IMG/VR virus record: IMGVR_UViG_3300010885_018111
Span: 1-24,960 of that record
From: a virus
DNA: 24,960 nucleotides
Direction: 5' to 3' (one strand)
This document shows, one piece after another, positions 13,233 to 20,847 of the stretch. The position numbers and the translations under genes were made by a program. Within the stretch, counting starts at the first letter, position 1; each line of letters opens with the position of its first letter. The notes under the pieces were generated by a model. It was not told the DNA's origin. It saw only the letters and a program-made list of their open reading frames with translations, and did no database searches.

Positions 13233-15534
13233 ATTTGACGATGACCATCTTAGGCTGCGGATTTTCTTCTACTGCACGGCGAAGCTCCGATTTTTTGAGG
13301 GTTTCGTAAACATCAGGCGCGGCGAATATATGCTTCTTGCTTGGGTAATCATGGGACGCTAGACGTCCACAATCAATCCAGCCTGCTTCCTTGAGCGCGT
13401 GTAATAGCGCAGCCTGTGGCACCTTAACGCCAGACGGTGCAGCACCAGCAAGGCGATCACACAAACTATGGAATGGCGAACCAATTACACCTTTATTAAA
13501 TTCACTCTTACGCTCTCGCAGCATATCTACTAAATACGACTCAGCCATGCTCATGCCATGCTCAACCAAGTTAGCTTTAAATTCAGTCATCATTGGCGGC
13601 GCTGATGGATTAAATTGAGATACGTCCCTTGCCGTTAACCATTTTGCTATGCAGGCAAACCCTCCCGCTCTATACCAATCCCAGATTTTTTTAGCTTTAT
13701 TAGAGTCCATCCTTGGTGCGGTAGACCACACACAAAACCATCTTCTATCTTGTGATGCCAGGCTAATAGGTACTGGGTCATTACTAAAGGCCAACACAAA
13801 CAGGCGGTTTGCCATCATGTAAGGATGCAAGCCCTTGCGGTTGATAGGCAACATCTCAGGCGGCGCTGCAATAATTGGTTTGAGTTGGTTAGCTAATTGC
13901 CTACGCGTTGCAGCGTCAGGCTCTTTTAATTCGTTAATAATTAAAATTTCTGATTCAAGCTGATAACCCCATTGACTGTTTACGCTGTTGTTATCCATAA
14001 TGCCGCGGTTTTTTAAATGGTCACCACAGACAGCCCAAATAAACGGCGCCCAAAATGTGTCCTTGCCTGACCCTTCATCCCCTGCGTGTAAGACCGCATG
14101 GTTTACCTTAATCTCAGGATGTTGCACCTTAAAAGCCATGACATCAAAAATATGATCTAGCTCTGCCTGCTCAGGCACTAAAGCCTGGCAATGCTCCATC
14201 CACATATCAATACTATTATTGTTTGCACCTGATAGGTCAGGTCTAGCGTTGCGCCAACGGTTGCCGTACAAGTCGCCATCACGGCTAACTACCACTTGTT
14301 CACCTGCTGCGTAGGTCACACCAACAAGCGCCTTGGCGCCCATTGCTTGCCTGTTTTCATCAAAACAGATAGATGCTTCAACCCGGCGCCCAGTGTGGAT
14401 TGATTTGCAGGGGACATGACGGAACAAGGCGTTAAAGGTAGTACGCCCGATCTCCCGCCTATCTAACATATCAAAGTAAGACTCATCGTCTTGGATATAA
14501 GCAAAGCGGTTGTACCACTCAGCTTTTTCTATACGGCCAAGCTCTTTACGTTCTATTTCTGCAATCAATTCGGCTGCGGTATCACGATAGACATCGTTAG
14601 GCGTTAATTTTGACAGGGCAGAGGACATCTTTTCTGCTAGTAACTCATCACGCAATCCATGATCTACTTCAGGGCCACCATTGTCAGCAACCCAATTAAG
14701 AAACATTTGCGAACTAAAGTCTACGCAATGACCATGCAAACAACAGTAACTGCGATCTAAGGGTTTATACCTACCCTCTATGTTGCCATCGGAATGTTCG
14801 CCGTTGTTAGGGCAAACCACACCCATCCAGCCCTCACCATTGGCAGCGGACATGATTAGCCCTTGCTCATTGAGCCAAGTCACTACCGAATCCTTACCTG
14901 TGTCAGCAAGACGGATAGCTATGTTGGTAGCCGTGTCAGCAGGATCAGGCACCACATCAAGGGCGGTGCAGATGTCCTCTAGGTTGTACTCACGCTCAGG
15001 GTGAAACTCTACCAAAACCGAAGCAAAGTTATTGCGCCCTAGCTTGAGGTTGATTGAACCGGGCAAGCGAAAGTTACGCACGGCGTTAGTTGCGCCAGGA
15101 TCGGTGTAGCCTGCCTTGGCAATCGCTTTGATGGCTGCGGTAAAGTCGCCCTTGCTAGGTTGCTCTTTAAACGCATAACCCCATTGAAATGACCCCTCAG
15201 ACGTTTCCATAATCCATGTAGGCGCAAGGGGCGGCTCTTTGGACTTAGTGCCAATGTCATCTAACATCATCACAAGGACGTATTCACAGTTTGCGGCAGA
15301 TGCGGACACCTTGCCATCGGCAAAGCGATCTAGAATAAATGAGCCTGTGTTGCCGTAGATTGCCCAATCAGGCTTGACCTTGGCGGTTGGCAAGAACGCA
15401 GGCCAAGTGCATTTAATTGCACCATCAGCATGGGTCTGTAATAGTCCATTAGCGTCTAACTGTGGCTTTTGACGTACAACAAGGGCAGTTTCGCCCTCTG
15501 GCGCTAATCCTGTGATATATTCAACAAAGTTCAT
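13231..15534 (-). CDS. Primase-helicase (RepB-type primase domain, SF3/DUF5906 helicase)
   Basis: 767 residues. Residues 60-170 look like an archaeo-eukaryotic/RepB-type primase core (VLVMMLDDIGTK at 86-97, TWIMETSEGSFQWGY at 106-120, NFRLPGSINLK at 154-164). Residues 241-270 hold a cysteine/histidine zinc site (CPNNGEH ... YCCLHGHC). The C-terminal half is a superfamily 3 helicase: Walker A GDEGSGKDT at 485-493, Walker B EILIINELKEP near 540, and an FVLAFSNDPVPI segment with sensor Asn. It primes and unwinds at the phage fork. AAAGGT precedes the ATG at 15534. It is last in the replication operon and its stop abuts the 23-bp repeats. Confidence 0.88.
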   Translation of the reverse strand: MNFVEYITGLAPEGETALVVRQKPQLDANGLLQTHADGAIKCTWPAFLPTAKVKPDWAIYGNTGSFILDRFADGKVSASAANCEYVLVMMLDDIGTKSKEPPLAPTWIMETSEGSFQWGYAFKEQPSKGDFTAAIKAIAKAGYTDPGATNAVRNFRLPGSINLKLGRNNFASVLVEFHPEREYNLEDICTALDVVPDPADTATNIAIRLADTGKDSVVTWLNEQGLIMSAANGEGWMGVVCPNNGEHSDGNIEGRYKPLDRSYCCLHGHCVDFSSQMFLNWVADNGGPEVDHGLRDELLAEKMSSALSKLTPNDVYRDTAAELIAEIERKELGRIEKAEWYNRFAYIQDDESYFDMLDRREIGRTTFNALFRHVPCKSIHTGRRVEASICFDENRQAMGAKALVGVTYAAGEQVVVSRDGDLYGNRWRNARPDLSGANNNSIDMWMEHCQALVPEQAELDHIFDVMAFKVQHPEIKVNHAVLHAGDEGSGKDTFWAPFIWAVCGDHLKNRGIMDNNSVNSQWGYQLESEILIINELKEPDAATRRQLANQLKPIIAAPPEMLPINRKGLHPYMMANRLFVLAFSNDPVPISLASQDRRWFCVWSTAPRMDSNKAKKIWDWYRAGGFACIAKWLTARDVSQFNPSAPPMMTEFKANLVEHGMSMAESYLVDMLRERKSEFNKGVIGSPFHSLCDRLAGAAPSGVKVPQAALLHALKEAGWIDCGRLASHDYPSKKHIFAAPDVYETLKKSELRRAVEENPQPKMVIVK

Positions 15535-15559
15535 TCGTAGTACCTTTCGTGAGGGTTTG

Positions 15560-15592
15560 CCCCCTAGCTAATCACTAGGGGGTTTTTCTTTT
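15560..15592 (+). terminator. Plus-strand terminator inside the minus replication operon
   Basis: CCCCCTAG (15560-15567) and CTAGGGGG (15575-15582) give a perfect 8-bp stem with a 7-nt loop followed by TTTTTCTTTT. Both flanking genes are on the minus strand, where the same hairpin has an A tract before it and no T run after it. It should therefore stop antisense transcription, and on the sense mRNA be only an intercistronic hairpin between polymerase and helicase. Confidence 0.8.
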
Positions 15593-17552
15593 ATTTGCCA
15601 TACCTTTGCATTGAATGTATCTCAACGCCAAGGGGAATTCCGGTAGCCCAATCGGGCGGTGTACACATCACTTCTTCCATTCGTTTTATGATCGCTTCGG
15701 GCTGATCTGTTTCGATAACAATTTCGTCATGTACGTGAAGTACGACATCATCCAATTGACGTAAAGAATGTCTAAGTAAATCATTGGCGACGGCTTGGGT
15801 GATGTTTTCACAGGCTAATCCTTTCCATAATCTTGCTCTAGGCCATTCCTTTGCATCGGCTGCGGGTTTCCATGCTGCTTTAGCGTAGGTAACCCCATCA
15901 ACCTCTAATTTAGCAAACGGATAACAAAGAACTCTGCCCGAAGGTAGAGCATACCAAAGATGCAAGCCATCGTACATATAGGTAACCCTACCTGCGGAAA
16001 ACTCATGCTTTGGGTTACGCATTGCCCGTGTGTAGGCTGATTCTAAGTCTTGCCAATACGGAACTGCCCACGGGTTAGCCATGCGCCAGCCTGTGACCAT
16101 GCGCTTGGCTTGTGGCTCAGGCAACAAAATGCCATAGGCTCTGCCCATCGCAGCAAACGCGCCCACACCACCTGCAAACCCACAGGCTAACTCTTGAACT
16201 TTGCCGATTTGTCTTTGCTCACCATCGACATCAGCAACGGGGACGTGGAAAGTTGCTGAGGCGTTAACTTTATAGACATCTTTTCCAGATGCAAAGAGAT
16301 GTAACTTTTCCGCCCCCGCTTCGCTGTTGGAGAGCCAGGGGTTAACTCTAGCTTCGATTCCTGACCAATCGGCAACGACAAGGCTTTTGCCTGCGCTTGG
16401 GATAATGGCAGGTCGTAACATTCCTTTGAGTACATCGGTAACTCGGCGTCCAAAGGCAGGGACAATTGAGTGGCCTCTAACCATAGCTTGTCTAACGGCA
16501 TCAGGATCTTTAGCACACCTTCGGGTGAAATTGTGGACTTGGGCGCCGTAAGATGAGGCACGCCCAGTAGCACTTCCTCCAGCAAAGACAAACGCACCTC
16601 TAACTCGGCTATCTTCTTCATCTGCTAAATCCTTTAATCGGTTGAACTTCGCAACACTAGACGCCCATAGGTCGTCCGCACATTGGATAACATCCGCAAC
16701 TTCCGGCGGTATCTCATCGGGGTTTTCTTCAGCAAAAACAAGTAGGTTAGCTCGAACTGACTTGTCGATCGAATATTTCTTATCGCCATCTTTATACACT
16801 TCCATTAACTTTTTAGCTTCATCGCCAACACGCGCTAAGACCCACTCACGCATTCTAGGGCTACGTACCGAAGTGATCTCACCTTGCGTCACTTCAGCCA
16901 CAATCTGTTCAATTTCCTGTAATTCTTCCCCTGCGTAACGGATAGCTGCCTGCGCCAAAGGCTTATCTAACAGCACCCCACGATCATTGATGCGCTCATT
17001 GACATGGTAATCAGCCAACTCATTATCTGATAAATCACGCAAAGCTTGGCTAATCGCTCTCATGGCCCTAACGTCTTGCTCACAATAGGCGATCATCTCA
17101 GCCATCAGGGTTGGATCGTTGTTGAAGGTGCCATCAAGCTTGGGTATGGATAGCAGGCGTATCAACTGATTGCCACGGTGATCCTTACGCATATTGGCAC
17201 TAGCAAAACGCCCAACGTCCTCTAGGCTGCCAGGCGCGCAGTTGGCACGGGCTTGCGCCGCAGTACAATAGAACTGTTCTAGCTTTAGTTCTGGGATACC
17301 TTTGTCTGCTGACAGGACATACCACCAGATCAAGCGCTCGAACGCCGCGTTGTGCGCCCTGATTTGACCTGTGAAATTGGCTACCTCAGTAGGGAATGGC
17401 TGATCGGGTGTCCAAGTGACTACCTCAGCATCATCAAACGCATAAGACATACATAGCACTTGCGTGCTTGGGTCTTGGGCGTAGTTGTACACCCCACGGG
17501 TACGCAAGTCGCACCGTGAGCGTGTTTCAAAATCAATCCAAAGAATATTCAC
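15591..17552 (-). CDS. DNA polymerase, family A, with 3'-5' exonuclease
   Basis: 653 residues. Proofreading domain: LWIDFETRS (Asp7, Glu9), HNAAFE (67-72) and YCEQDV (156-161, Asp160). Polymerase domain: motif A VVADWSGIEARV (Asp395, Glu400), motif B around 447-465 (RQIGKVQELACGFAGGVGAF, in which Lys451 fits the conserved lysine), and motif C LHVHDEIVIE (605-614; Asp609, Glu610). No 5'-nuclease domain. All catalytic residues are there, so it should be the replicative polymerase. The start is GTG 17552, in a GTGA overlap with the upstream coiled-coil gene. No obvious clamp-binding peptide is seen at the C-terminus. Confidence 0.95.
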   Translation of the reverse strand: MNILWIDFETRSRCDLRTRGVYNYAQDPSTQVLCMSYAFDDAEVVTWTPDQPFPTEVANFTGQIRAHNAAFERLIWWYVLSADKGIPELKLEQFYCTAAQARANCAPGSLEDVGRFASANMRKDHRGNQLIRLLSIPKLDGTFNNDPTLMAEMIAYCEQDVRAMRAISQALRDLSDNELADYHVNERINDRGVLLDKPLAQAAIRYAGEELQEIEQIVAEVTQGEITSVRSPRMREWVLARVGDEAKKLMEVYKDGDKKYSIDKSVRANLLVFAEENPDEIPPEVADVIQCADDLWASSVAKFNRLKDLADEEDSRVRGAFVFAGGSATGRASSYGAQVHNFTRRCAKDPDAVRQAMVRGHSIVPAFGRRVTDVLKGMLRPAIIPSAGKSLVVADWSGIEARVNPWLSNSEAGAEKLHLFASGKDVYKVNASATFHVPVADVDGEQRQIGKVQELACGFAGGVGAFAAMGRAYGILLPEPQAKRMVTGWRMANPWAVPYWQDLESAYTRAMRNPKHEFSAGRVTYMYDGLHLWYALPSGRVLCYPFAKLEVDGVTYAKAAWKPAADAKEWPRARLWKGLACENITQAVANDLLRHSLRQLDDVVLHVHDEIVIETDQPEAIIKRMEEVMCTPPDWATGIPLGVEIHSMQRYGK

Positions 17553-17809
17553 TTCTTTGTCCAGCTTTCTACAATTTCTAACGATTGTTTAGTAAGCATC
17601 AACTTATCTTTTAATGACTCATTTTCTTCTTTTAATAACTTAATATTTTGTTTAGCCTCGGTAAATCTTGACCCAAGACGTAAAAAACACGCGTCTAATT
17701 TAGCTATTTCTTGGCACAAAATTTTTATCATAGTAGAGTGCGTTTCATACCCGTCATGCTCTAGTTCATGCGCCAATTTATAGGCGGCTTTACTTACTTT
17801 AACGTCCAT
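17549..17809 (-). CDS. Coiled-coil protein encoded before the polymerase, 86 aa
   Basis: 86 residues starting MDVKVSKAAYKLAHELEHDG. Residues 42-80 form a long charged helix (TEAKQNIKLLKEENESLKDK, then MLTKQSLEIVESW) with heptad leucines, a predicted coiled coil; the N-terminal half is also helical. AGTAAAGGA upstream of the ATG resembles the leader motif found at other genes. It overlaps the polymerase GTG by 4 nt, so the two are probably co-translated; a polymerase-associated role is possible but not shown. Confidence 0.68.
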   Translation of the reverse strand: MDVKVSKAAYKLAHELEHDGYETHSTMIKILCQEIAKLDACFLRLGSRFTEAKQNIKLLKEENESLKDKLMLTKQSLEIVESWTKK

Positions 17810-17836
17810 TTATCTGTCCTTTACTGTACTGTGGGT

Positions 17837-17926
17837 GGGGTGTCGATTTGGTTGCTACTACGTGTGTGCTAGAAGGCAGAAAAAAAGCACGCTTGCAACA
17901 TCCTCGAAAGTCTGCCTAACCACCCC
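17837..17926. ncRNA. Candidate structured RNA with pseudoknot
   Basis: The 122-nt gap 17810-17931 holds complementary segments: GGGGTG 17837-17842 with CACCCC 17921-17926 (outer stem); GTTGC 17851-17855 with GCAAC 17895-17899, and GTGTGCT 17864-17870 with AGCACGC 17886-17892 (stacked hairpin); AGGCAGA 17874-17880, in the hairpin loop, with TCTGCCT 17911-17917 (pseudoknot). On the plus strand all pair (one G-U); on the minus, sense-mRNA strand one G-U becomes a C-A mismatch. It could be a cis-regulatory element of the replication operon or an antisense RNA. No known riboswitch class is recognised. Confidence 0.42.
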
Positions 17927-17931
17927 GTTTA

Positions 17932-18075
17932 TTACTCTGCTGCCGCAGGTTTAGTGTTTTCTTGCGCTTGAATCTGCGCCATAGCTTGCGCTTTGATCTT
18001 TTCTACAAGACCTGCGTTCATAGCTGCCAAAACCTGATTAATTTCTTCTACAGATAGTTGTAAATTAATTATCAT
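17932..18075 (-). CDS. Small helical phage protein, 47 aa
   Basis: 47 residues, MIINLQLSVEEINQVLAAMN followed by AGLVEKIKAQAMAQIQAQEN and TKPAAAE. I recognise the I.LS.EE.N.VLAAL....V..L..KI..QA..Q pattern as a small phage protein commonly encoded just after the ssDNA-binding-slot gene, as here. It is all helix with a glutamine/alanine-rich tail. GGAG lies 7 nt before the ATG, 1 nt after the upstream stop. Function unknown. Confidence 0.7.
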   Translation of the reverse strand: MIINLQLSVEEINQVLAAMNAGLVEKIKAQAMAQIQAQENTKPAAAE

Positions 18076-18076
18076 A

Positions 18077-18730
18077 TTAAGCTCCTGTACGACGGCGACG
18101 TGCTGGCGCTGCTTCAGCTACGGGCGCTTCAATTGCTGGCGCTTCTTCGGCTTGTGCATCACCATCCATACCAACCCACTCTAATACCTGAAACACAGGC
18201 GTAAAGATACGGCCATAGGATTTGTGGGTGTAATGCTCTTTACCCAACTCAACCACAGGTACTGGCTTGTCTTGTTCTTTCTCTACTTGCGTAGCAATAG
18301 CAACTGCCAAGGCCTGAACCGCTTTTTTACCGCCTACCGAAGTAGTGGTGTAACGCGCTTCCATACCTTTATCTTCGCCAGACAAGCATTTGATAGACAT
18401 CCCAACCTGCGTTTCCCAACCCTTTTTAGCACCAGGAGGCGCTGCTTCAAGCTCAGGCAATGGCTGGCTTACGCTAACCATCTTCTCAGCTAGTACTTCA
18501 CCATCACCCCACGCAATATAGCCGTGAACAAAGGAGAAAGGATTAACCGCCCATGAGGAATCATCTTCGATTTCGGTCTGCTCTGCACCGAACACCCAAT
18601 GACCTGTTTTGTCCATCTTAAGAATTACGGTGCCTACGCCGCCAACATCGGTTTCAATGGTACGTAAGGCTGTAGCCAATGATTTAACTGAAGGAAGGTT
18701 TGCACCTGAGAATGTAGTGATATTTGACAT
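18077..18730 (-). CDS. Conserved replication-cassette protein, candidate ssDNA-binding
   Basis: 217 residues. The N-terminus MSNITTFSGANLPSVKSLAT leads into beta-rich segments (GTVILKMDKTGHWVFGAE, FVHGYIAWGD) and HKSYGRIFTPVFQVLEWVGM; the end is an acidic Glu/Ala/Pro linker (residues 190-210) capped by ARRRRTGA. It occupies the position where many phages carry a DUF2815-type ssDNA-binding protein, between a Cas4-like nuclease and the polymerase. Unlike typical SSBs, whose tail is acidic and hydrophobic, this tail is basic at its tip. ssDNA binding is inferred from place and general fold only. AAGGAC precedes the ATG. Confidence 0.6.
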   Translation of the reverse strand: MSNITTFSGANLPSVKSLATALRTIETDVGGVGTVILKMDKTGHWVFGAEQTEIEDDSSWAVNPFSFVHGYIAWGDGEVLAEKMVSVSQPLPELEAAPPGAKKGWETQVGMSIKCLSGEDKGMEARYTTTSVGGKKAVQALAVAIATQVEKEQDKPVPVVELGKEHYTHKSYGRIFTPVFQVLEWVGMDGDAQAEEAPAIEAPVAEAAPARRRRTGA

Positions 18731-18741
18731 TATTTAAGTCC

Positions 18742-19878
18742 TTATTGAAGTTTAGAAAGGGCTGCGGTCAGTTGCTGCCCGATTTGTAATACCGCCGGTC
18801 TTGGATCAGAGTCCTCAACCAACGTACTGCCACTGCTTACTGCTACTATTTGATTAGCAGGCAATTGCTTGCCATGCTTTTTCAATACTTTTTCTGCTTG
18901 GGCTGGAGATATTACCTTAGTTGTAGTCAATTCCTCCTCAGGAATACCCTCATTAAGCATAGCAACCAAGGCTTGATCTTCATCACCCCATTGACGGGTA
19001 GCCCGTTTAGCGACCAATTTAAAGCCTGGCACAGGTTTGCCTGTTTCTAAAACTTGGTGCGCTAACCCACGCACATCCGCAATCCATTGCTCTAGCATAT
19101 CTGCTTTCTTGAGGTATTCGCTGATCTGCACCACGTCAAGAACATCTAGTTTAGCGTGTAATGACCGATCTGCAAGGCCTGTCATCTTAGGGCAAGTAGG
19201 CTTGGCGGCACACCAACGGCAATGATCGCCTGTGTTCAATGGTGCATCTGGCATCCCTGCAATCTTGACCGCCATAGCCAACTCTAGCTCAAACTCTTGA
19301 ATCCGTTTTTTGGTAGTAACCCAACGCTTGATAGATGGTGGCTGAACAATAACGCACTCAATCTCGGTGCAATCATCAAACACCCATTTAGCTTCAGCGG
19401 TACGCATGGCTGCCGCCGCATAAAACATTAACTGAAAATTATCGGTAGCATCCACAGCAACGCCGCTACCAAATTTCCAATCCAAAACAACAGCGCGCCC
19501 ACCAATACGACCAAGAAGATCAGTACTCCCAAACACACCAGGTAGAAAATCTCCGAATCCAACACGCGTTTCAGTTGCATATTCCATCTCCTTATTAGGG
19601 TCAATTTCATTTAACAGAGCTAAAGCAGGGTAAATTTTGTCGTCTAACAACTCTTGCGTAAGCACTTGATCTTCATATTTCATGCCAAGAAGTTCTTCGG
19701 GCTTATGCCCAGCTAGAACTAAATCCATAACGCTATGACAAAGGGTGCCTTCGTCAGCGTACTTGCTAGAGGGTTTAGGAGGCATTTTGTCGCATAAGGC
19801 TACAGAGCCAGGGCAACTGATGACGCGTTTGGCGGTAGAACCACCGACTACACGGGAATGTTTTACTACATCGTTCAT
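18742..19878 (-). CDS. DUF2800-like PD-(D/E)XK nuclease, Cas4-like Fe-S
   Basis: 378 residues. Nuclease residues: GTLCHSVMD (Glu43, His48), FGSTDLLGR (Asp120), VVLDWKFG (Asp133, Lys135) and Gln149 in DNFQLMFY. Cysteines 22, 220, 223 and 229 (ISCPG near the N-terminus and DHCRWCAAKPTC) match the four-cysteine iron-sulfur cluster of Cas4/AddB-type exonucleases. Phage proteins of this kind (DUF2800) precede the polymerase in many replication cassettes and are thought to process DNA ends for recombination. It heads the minus replication operon, and its ATG follows leader motif copy 4. All catalytic residues are present. Confidence 0.85.
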   Translation of the reverse strand: MNDVVKHSRVVGGSTAKRVISCPGSVALCDKMPPKPSSKYADEGTLCHSVMDLVLAGHKPEELLGMKYEDQVLTQELLDDKIYPALALLNEIDPNKEMEYATETRVGFGDFLPGVFGSTDLLGRIGGRAVVLDWKFGSGVAVDATDNFQLMFYAAAAMRTAEAKWVFDDCTEIECVIVQPPSIKRWVTTKKRIQEFELELAMAVKIAGMPDAPLNTGDHCRWCAAKPTCPKMTGLADRSLHAKLDVLDVVQISEYLKKADMLEQWIADVRGLAHQVLETGKPVPGFKLVAKRATRQWGDEDQALVAMLNEGIPEEELTTTKVISPAQAEKVLKKHGKQLPANQIVAVSSGSTLVEDSDPRPAVLQIGQQLTAALSKLQ

Positions 19879-19882
19879 TTTG

Positions 19883-19898
19883 TTTCCTTTACTTTAGT
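19883..19898 (-). promoter_or_regulatory. Leader motif ACTAAAGTAAAGGAAA, copy 4 (minus strand)
   Basis: Ends 4 nt before ATG 19878 on the minus strand; exactly matches the copy before the clamp gene. Confidence 0.6.
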
Positions 19899-19951
19899 TG
19901 ACTGAGATTAAACTTTACCACAACTTTTATTTGTGTGCTAAACTTTTTTAC
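19899..19951. promoter_or_regulatory. Divergent promoter region
   Basis: For the plus operon, TGCTAAACT (extended -10, 19936-19944) ends exactly 7 nt before ATG 19952 with no Shine-Dalgarno site between; TTACCA 18 bp upstream is a possible -35. For the minus operon, TTTAAT (19912-19907) is a possible -10 without a good -35. The half-site TAAACTTT occurs at 19909 and 19939, about 30 bp apart, and may be an operator. Confidence 0.45.
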
Positions 19952-20248
19952 ATGAATACAAAAACTAAACCTGAAAGAGAAGCAGAAATTGAAAAATATT
20001 TTTGTTGGGCGGTAGCGTCAATTGGCGGCAAGACTTATAAGTTCAAGTCTATCAGCCAGCGTGGGGTTGCTGATCGTATAGCCTGTTTGCCCAATGGCGA
20101 CACTTGGTTTGTTGAAATTAAACGCCCTAAAGGTGGTGTTTTATCGCCTTTGCAAGATTTATTTGCGGATGAAATGTGGGCGTTAAAACAACACTATGTG
20201 TGCTTGTGGACTAAAGAAGATGTTATGAAATGGATTGCTGACTTATGA
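19952..20248 (+). CDS. VRR-NUC domain nuclease
   Basis: 98 residues, a stand-alone VRR-NUC (PD-(D/E)XK) domain. RGVADRIACLPNGDTWFVEI spans the core: GVADRI at 38-43 with Asp41, and VEIKRPKGG with Glu55 and Lys57; Glu12 in the first helix completes the usual site. In phages this domain is normally next to an SNF2-type helicase and is thought to cut branched or flapped DNA. I start at ATG 19952, where family sequence begins; a frame from 19898 would add 18 residues over the promoter. It overlaps the next gene as ATGA. Its sequence is AT-richer than the helicase gene downstream. Confidence 0.85.
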   Translation: MNTKTKPEREAEIEKYFCWAVASIGGKTYKFKSISQRGVADRIACLPNGDTWFVEIKRPKGGVLSPLQDLFADEMWALKQHYVCLWTKEDVMKWIADL

Positions 20249-20847
20249 GTAAAGTTGATTTTGTTGTTAAAAACGTGACTAAAGCTGAGTGTGCAAAAAT
20301 TCTTTTAACACATCATTATTTAAAAAATATTAGCAAAGGTTTTAAAAGCGGGTTTAACTACGGCGTATATAAAAACAATGTTTGCGTCGGTGTTGTTATT
20401 TATACGGGTTTTCCCGTGCCAGAATTAGCTAAAGGAATGTTAGGGTTAGAACGCAACGACCAAGAAGGACTATTTGAGCTTAGCCGGCTTTGCTTAACGC
20501 CAGAAATACAACGAGAAGAACATAACCTTGCGTCGTGGTTTGTAGCTAAATCATTAACTAAGCTGCAAAAGGAAACAAAAGTACGCGTTGTTTTATCGTA
20601 TGCAGACGCCGATTTTCATAGTGGAACTGTTTATCGTGCCAGTAATTTTAATTACTACGGTTTAACTACACCTAAAAAAGATTTTTGGGTTAGACAATTT
20701 GATGGCAGTTATATAAAACATAGCCGAGGAAAAGTTAAAGGGGTAAATGGTGAGTGGCGTAAACGTAGTCAAAAACATCGTTTTGTGTTGGTATTTGATA
20801 AACAGTTAAAAATTTTATGGAAAAAAATACCTTATGAAGCTACGTGA
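20245..20847 (+). CDS. Mom-like DNA-modification protein (GNAT fold)
   Basis: 200 residues. The pattern matches the family of phage Mu Mom, which converts adenine to its N6-methylcarbamoyl form and shields phage DNA from restriction. Seen here: THHYLKN (22-28), VYKNNVCVGVVIYTGFPVP (41-59), FELSRLCL (77-84), NLASWFVAKSLTKLQ (94-108), VVLSYADADFHSGTVYRASN (115-134), FNYYGLTTP (135-143) and a basic end with HSRGK and KRSQKHRF. The order ELSRL ... N..S.F...L ... SYAD...GT.Y.A..F.Y.G.T is that of Mom-like proteins. It is nested by overlaps between VRR-NUC and SNF2 genes and is AT-rich (15 G+C in the 60 bases 20281-20340). The modified base and target sequence are not predictable. Confidence 0.78.
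   Translation: MSKVDFVVKNVTKAECAKILLTHHYLKNISKGFKSGFNYGVYKNNVCVGVVIYTGFPVPELAKGMLGLERNDQEGLFELSRLCLTPEIQREEHNLASWFVAKSLTKLQKETKVRVVLSYADADFHSGTVYRASNFNYYGLTTPKKDFWVRQFDGSYIKHSRGKVKGVNGEWRKRSQKHRFVLVFDKQLKILWKKIPYEAT

Noticed and set aside
13015-13362. Frames on both strands over the 23-bp repeats and GC-rich spacer
   Set aside because: They translate repeats and palindromes into Arg/Pro/Cys-rich text and overlap the primase-helicase gene antisense.
16187-16621. 144-codon minus-strand frame inside the polymerase gene
   Set aside because: Alternative frame of a well-supported polymerase; no family resemblance and no ribosome site.
18742-19878. Reading the Cas4-like protein as part of a CRISPR adaptation module
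   Set aside because: No cas1 or cas2; the order with polymerase, VRR-NUC and SNF2 is the standard phage replication cassette.
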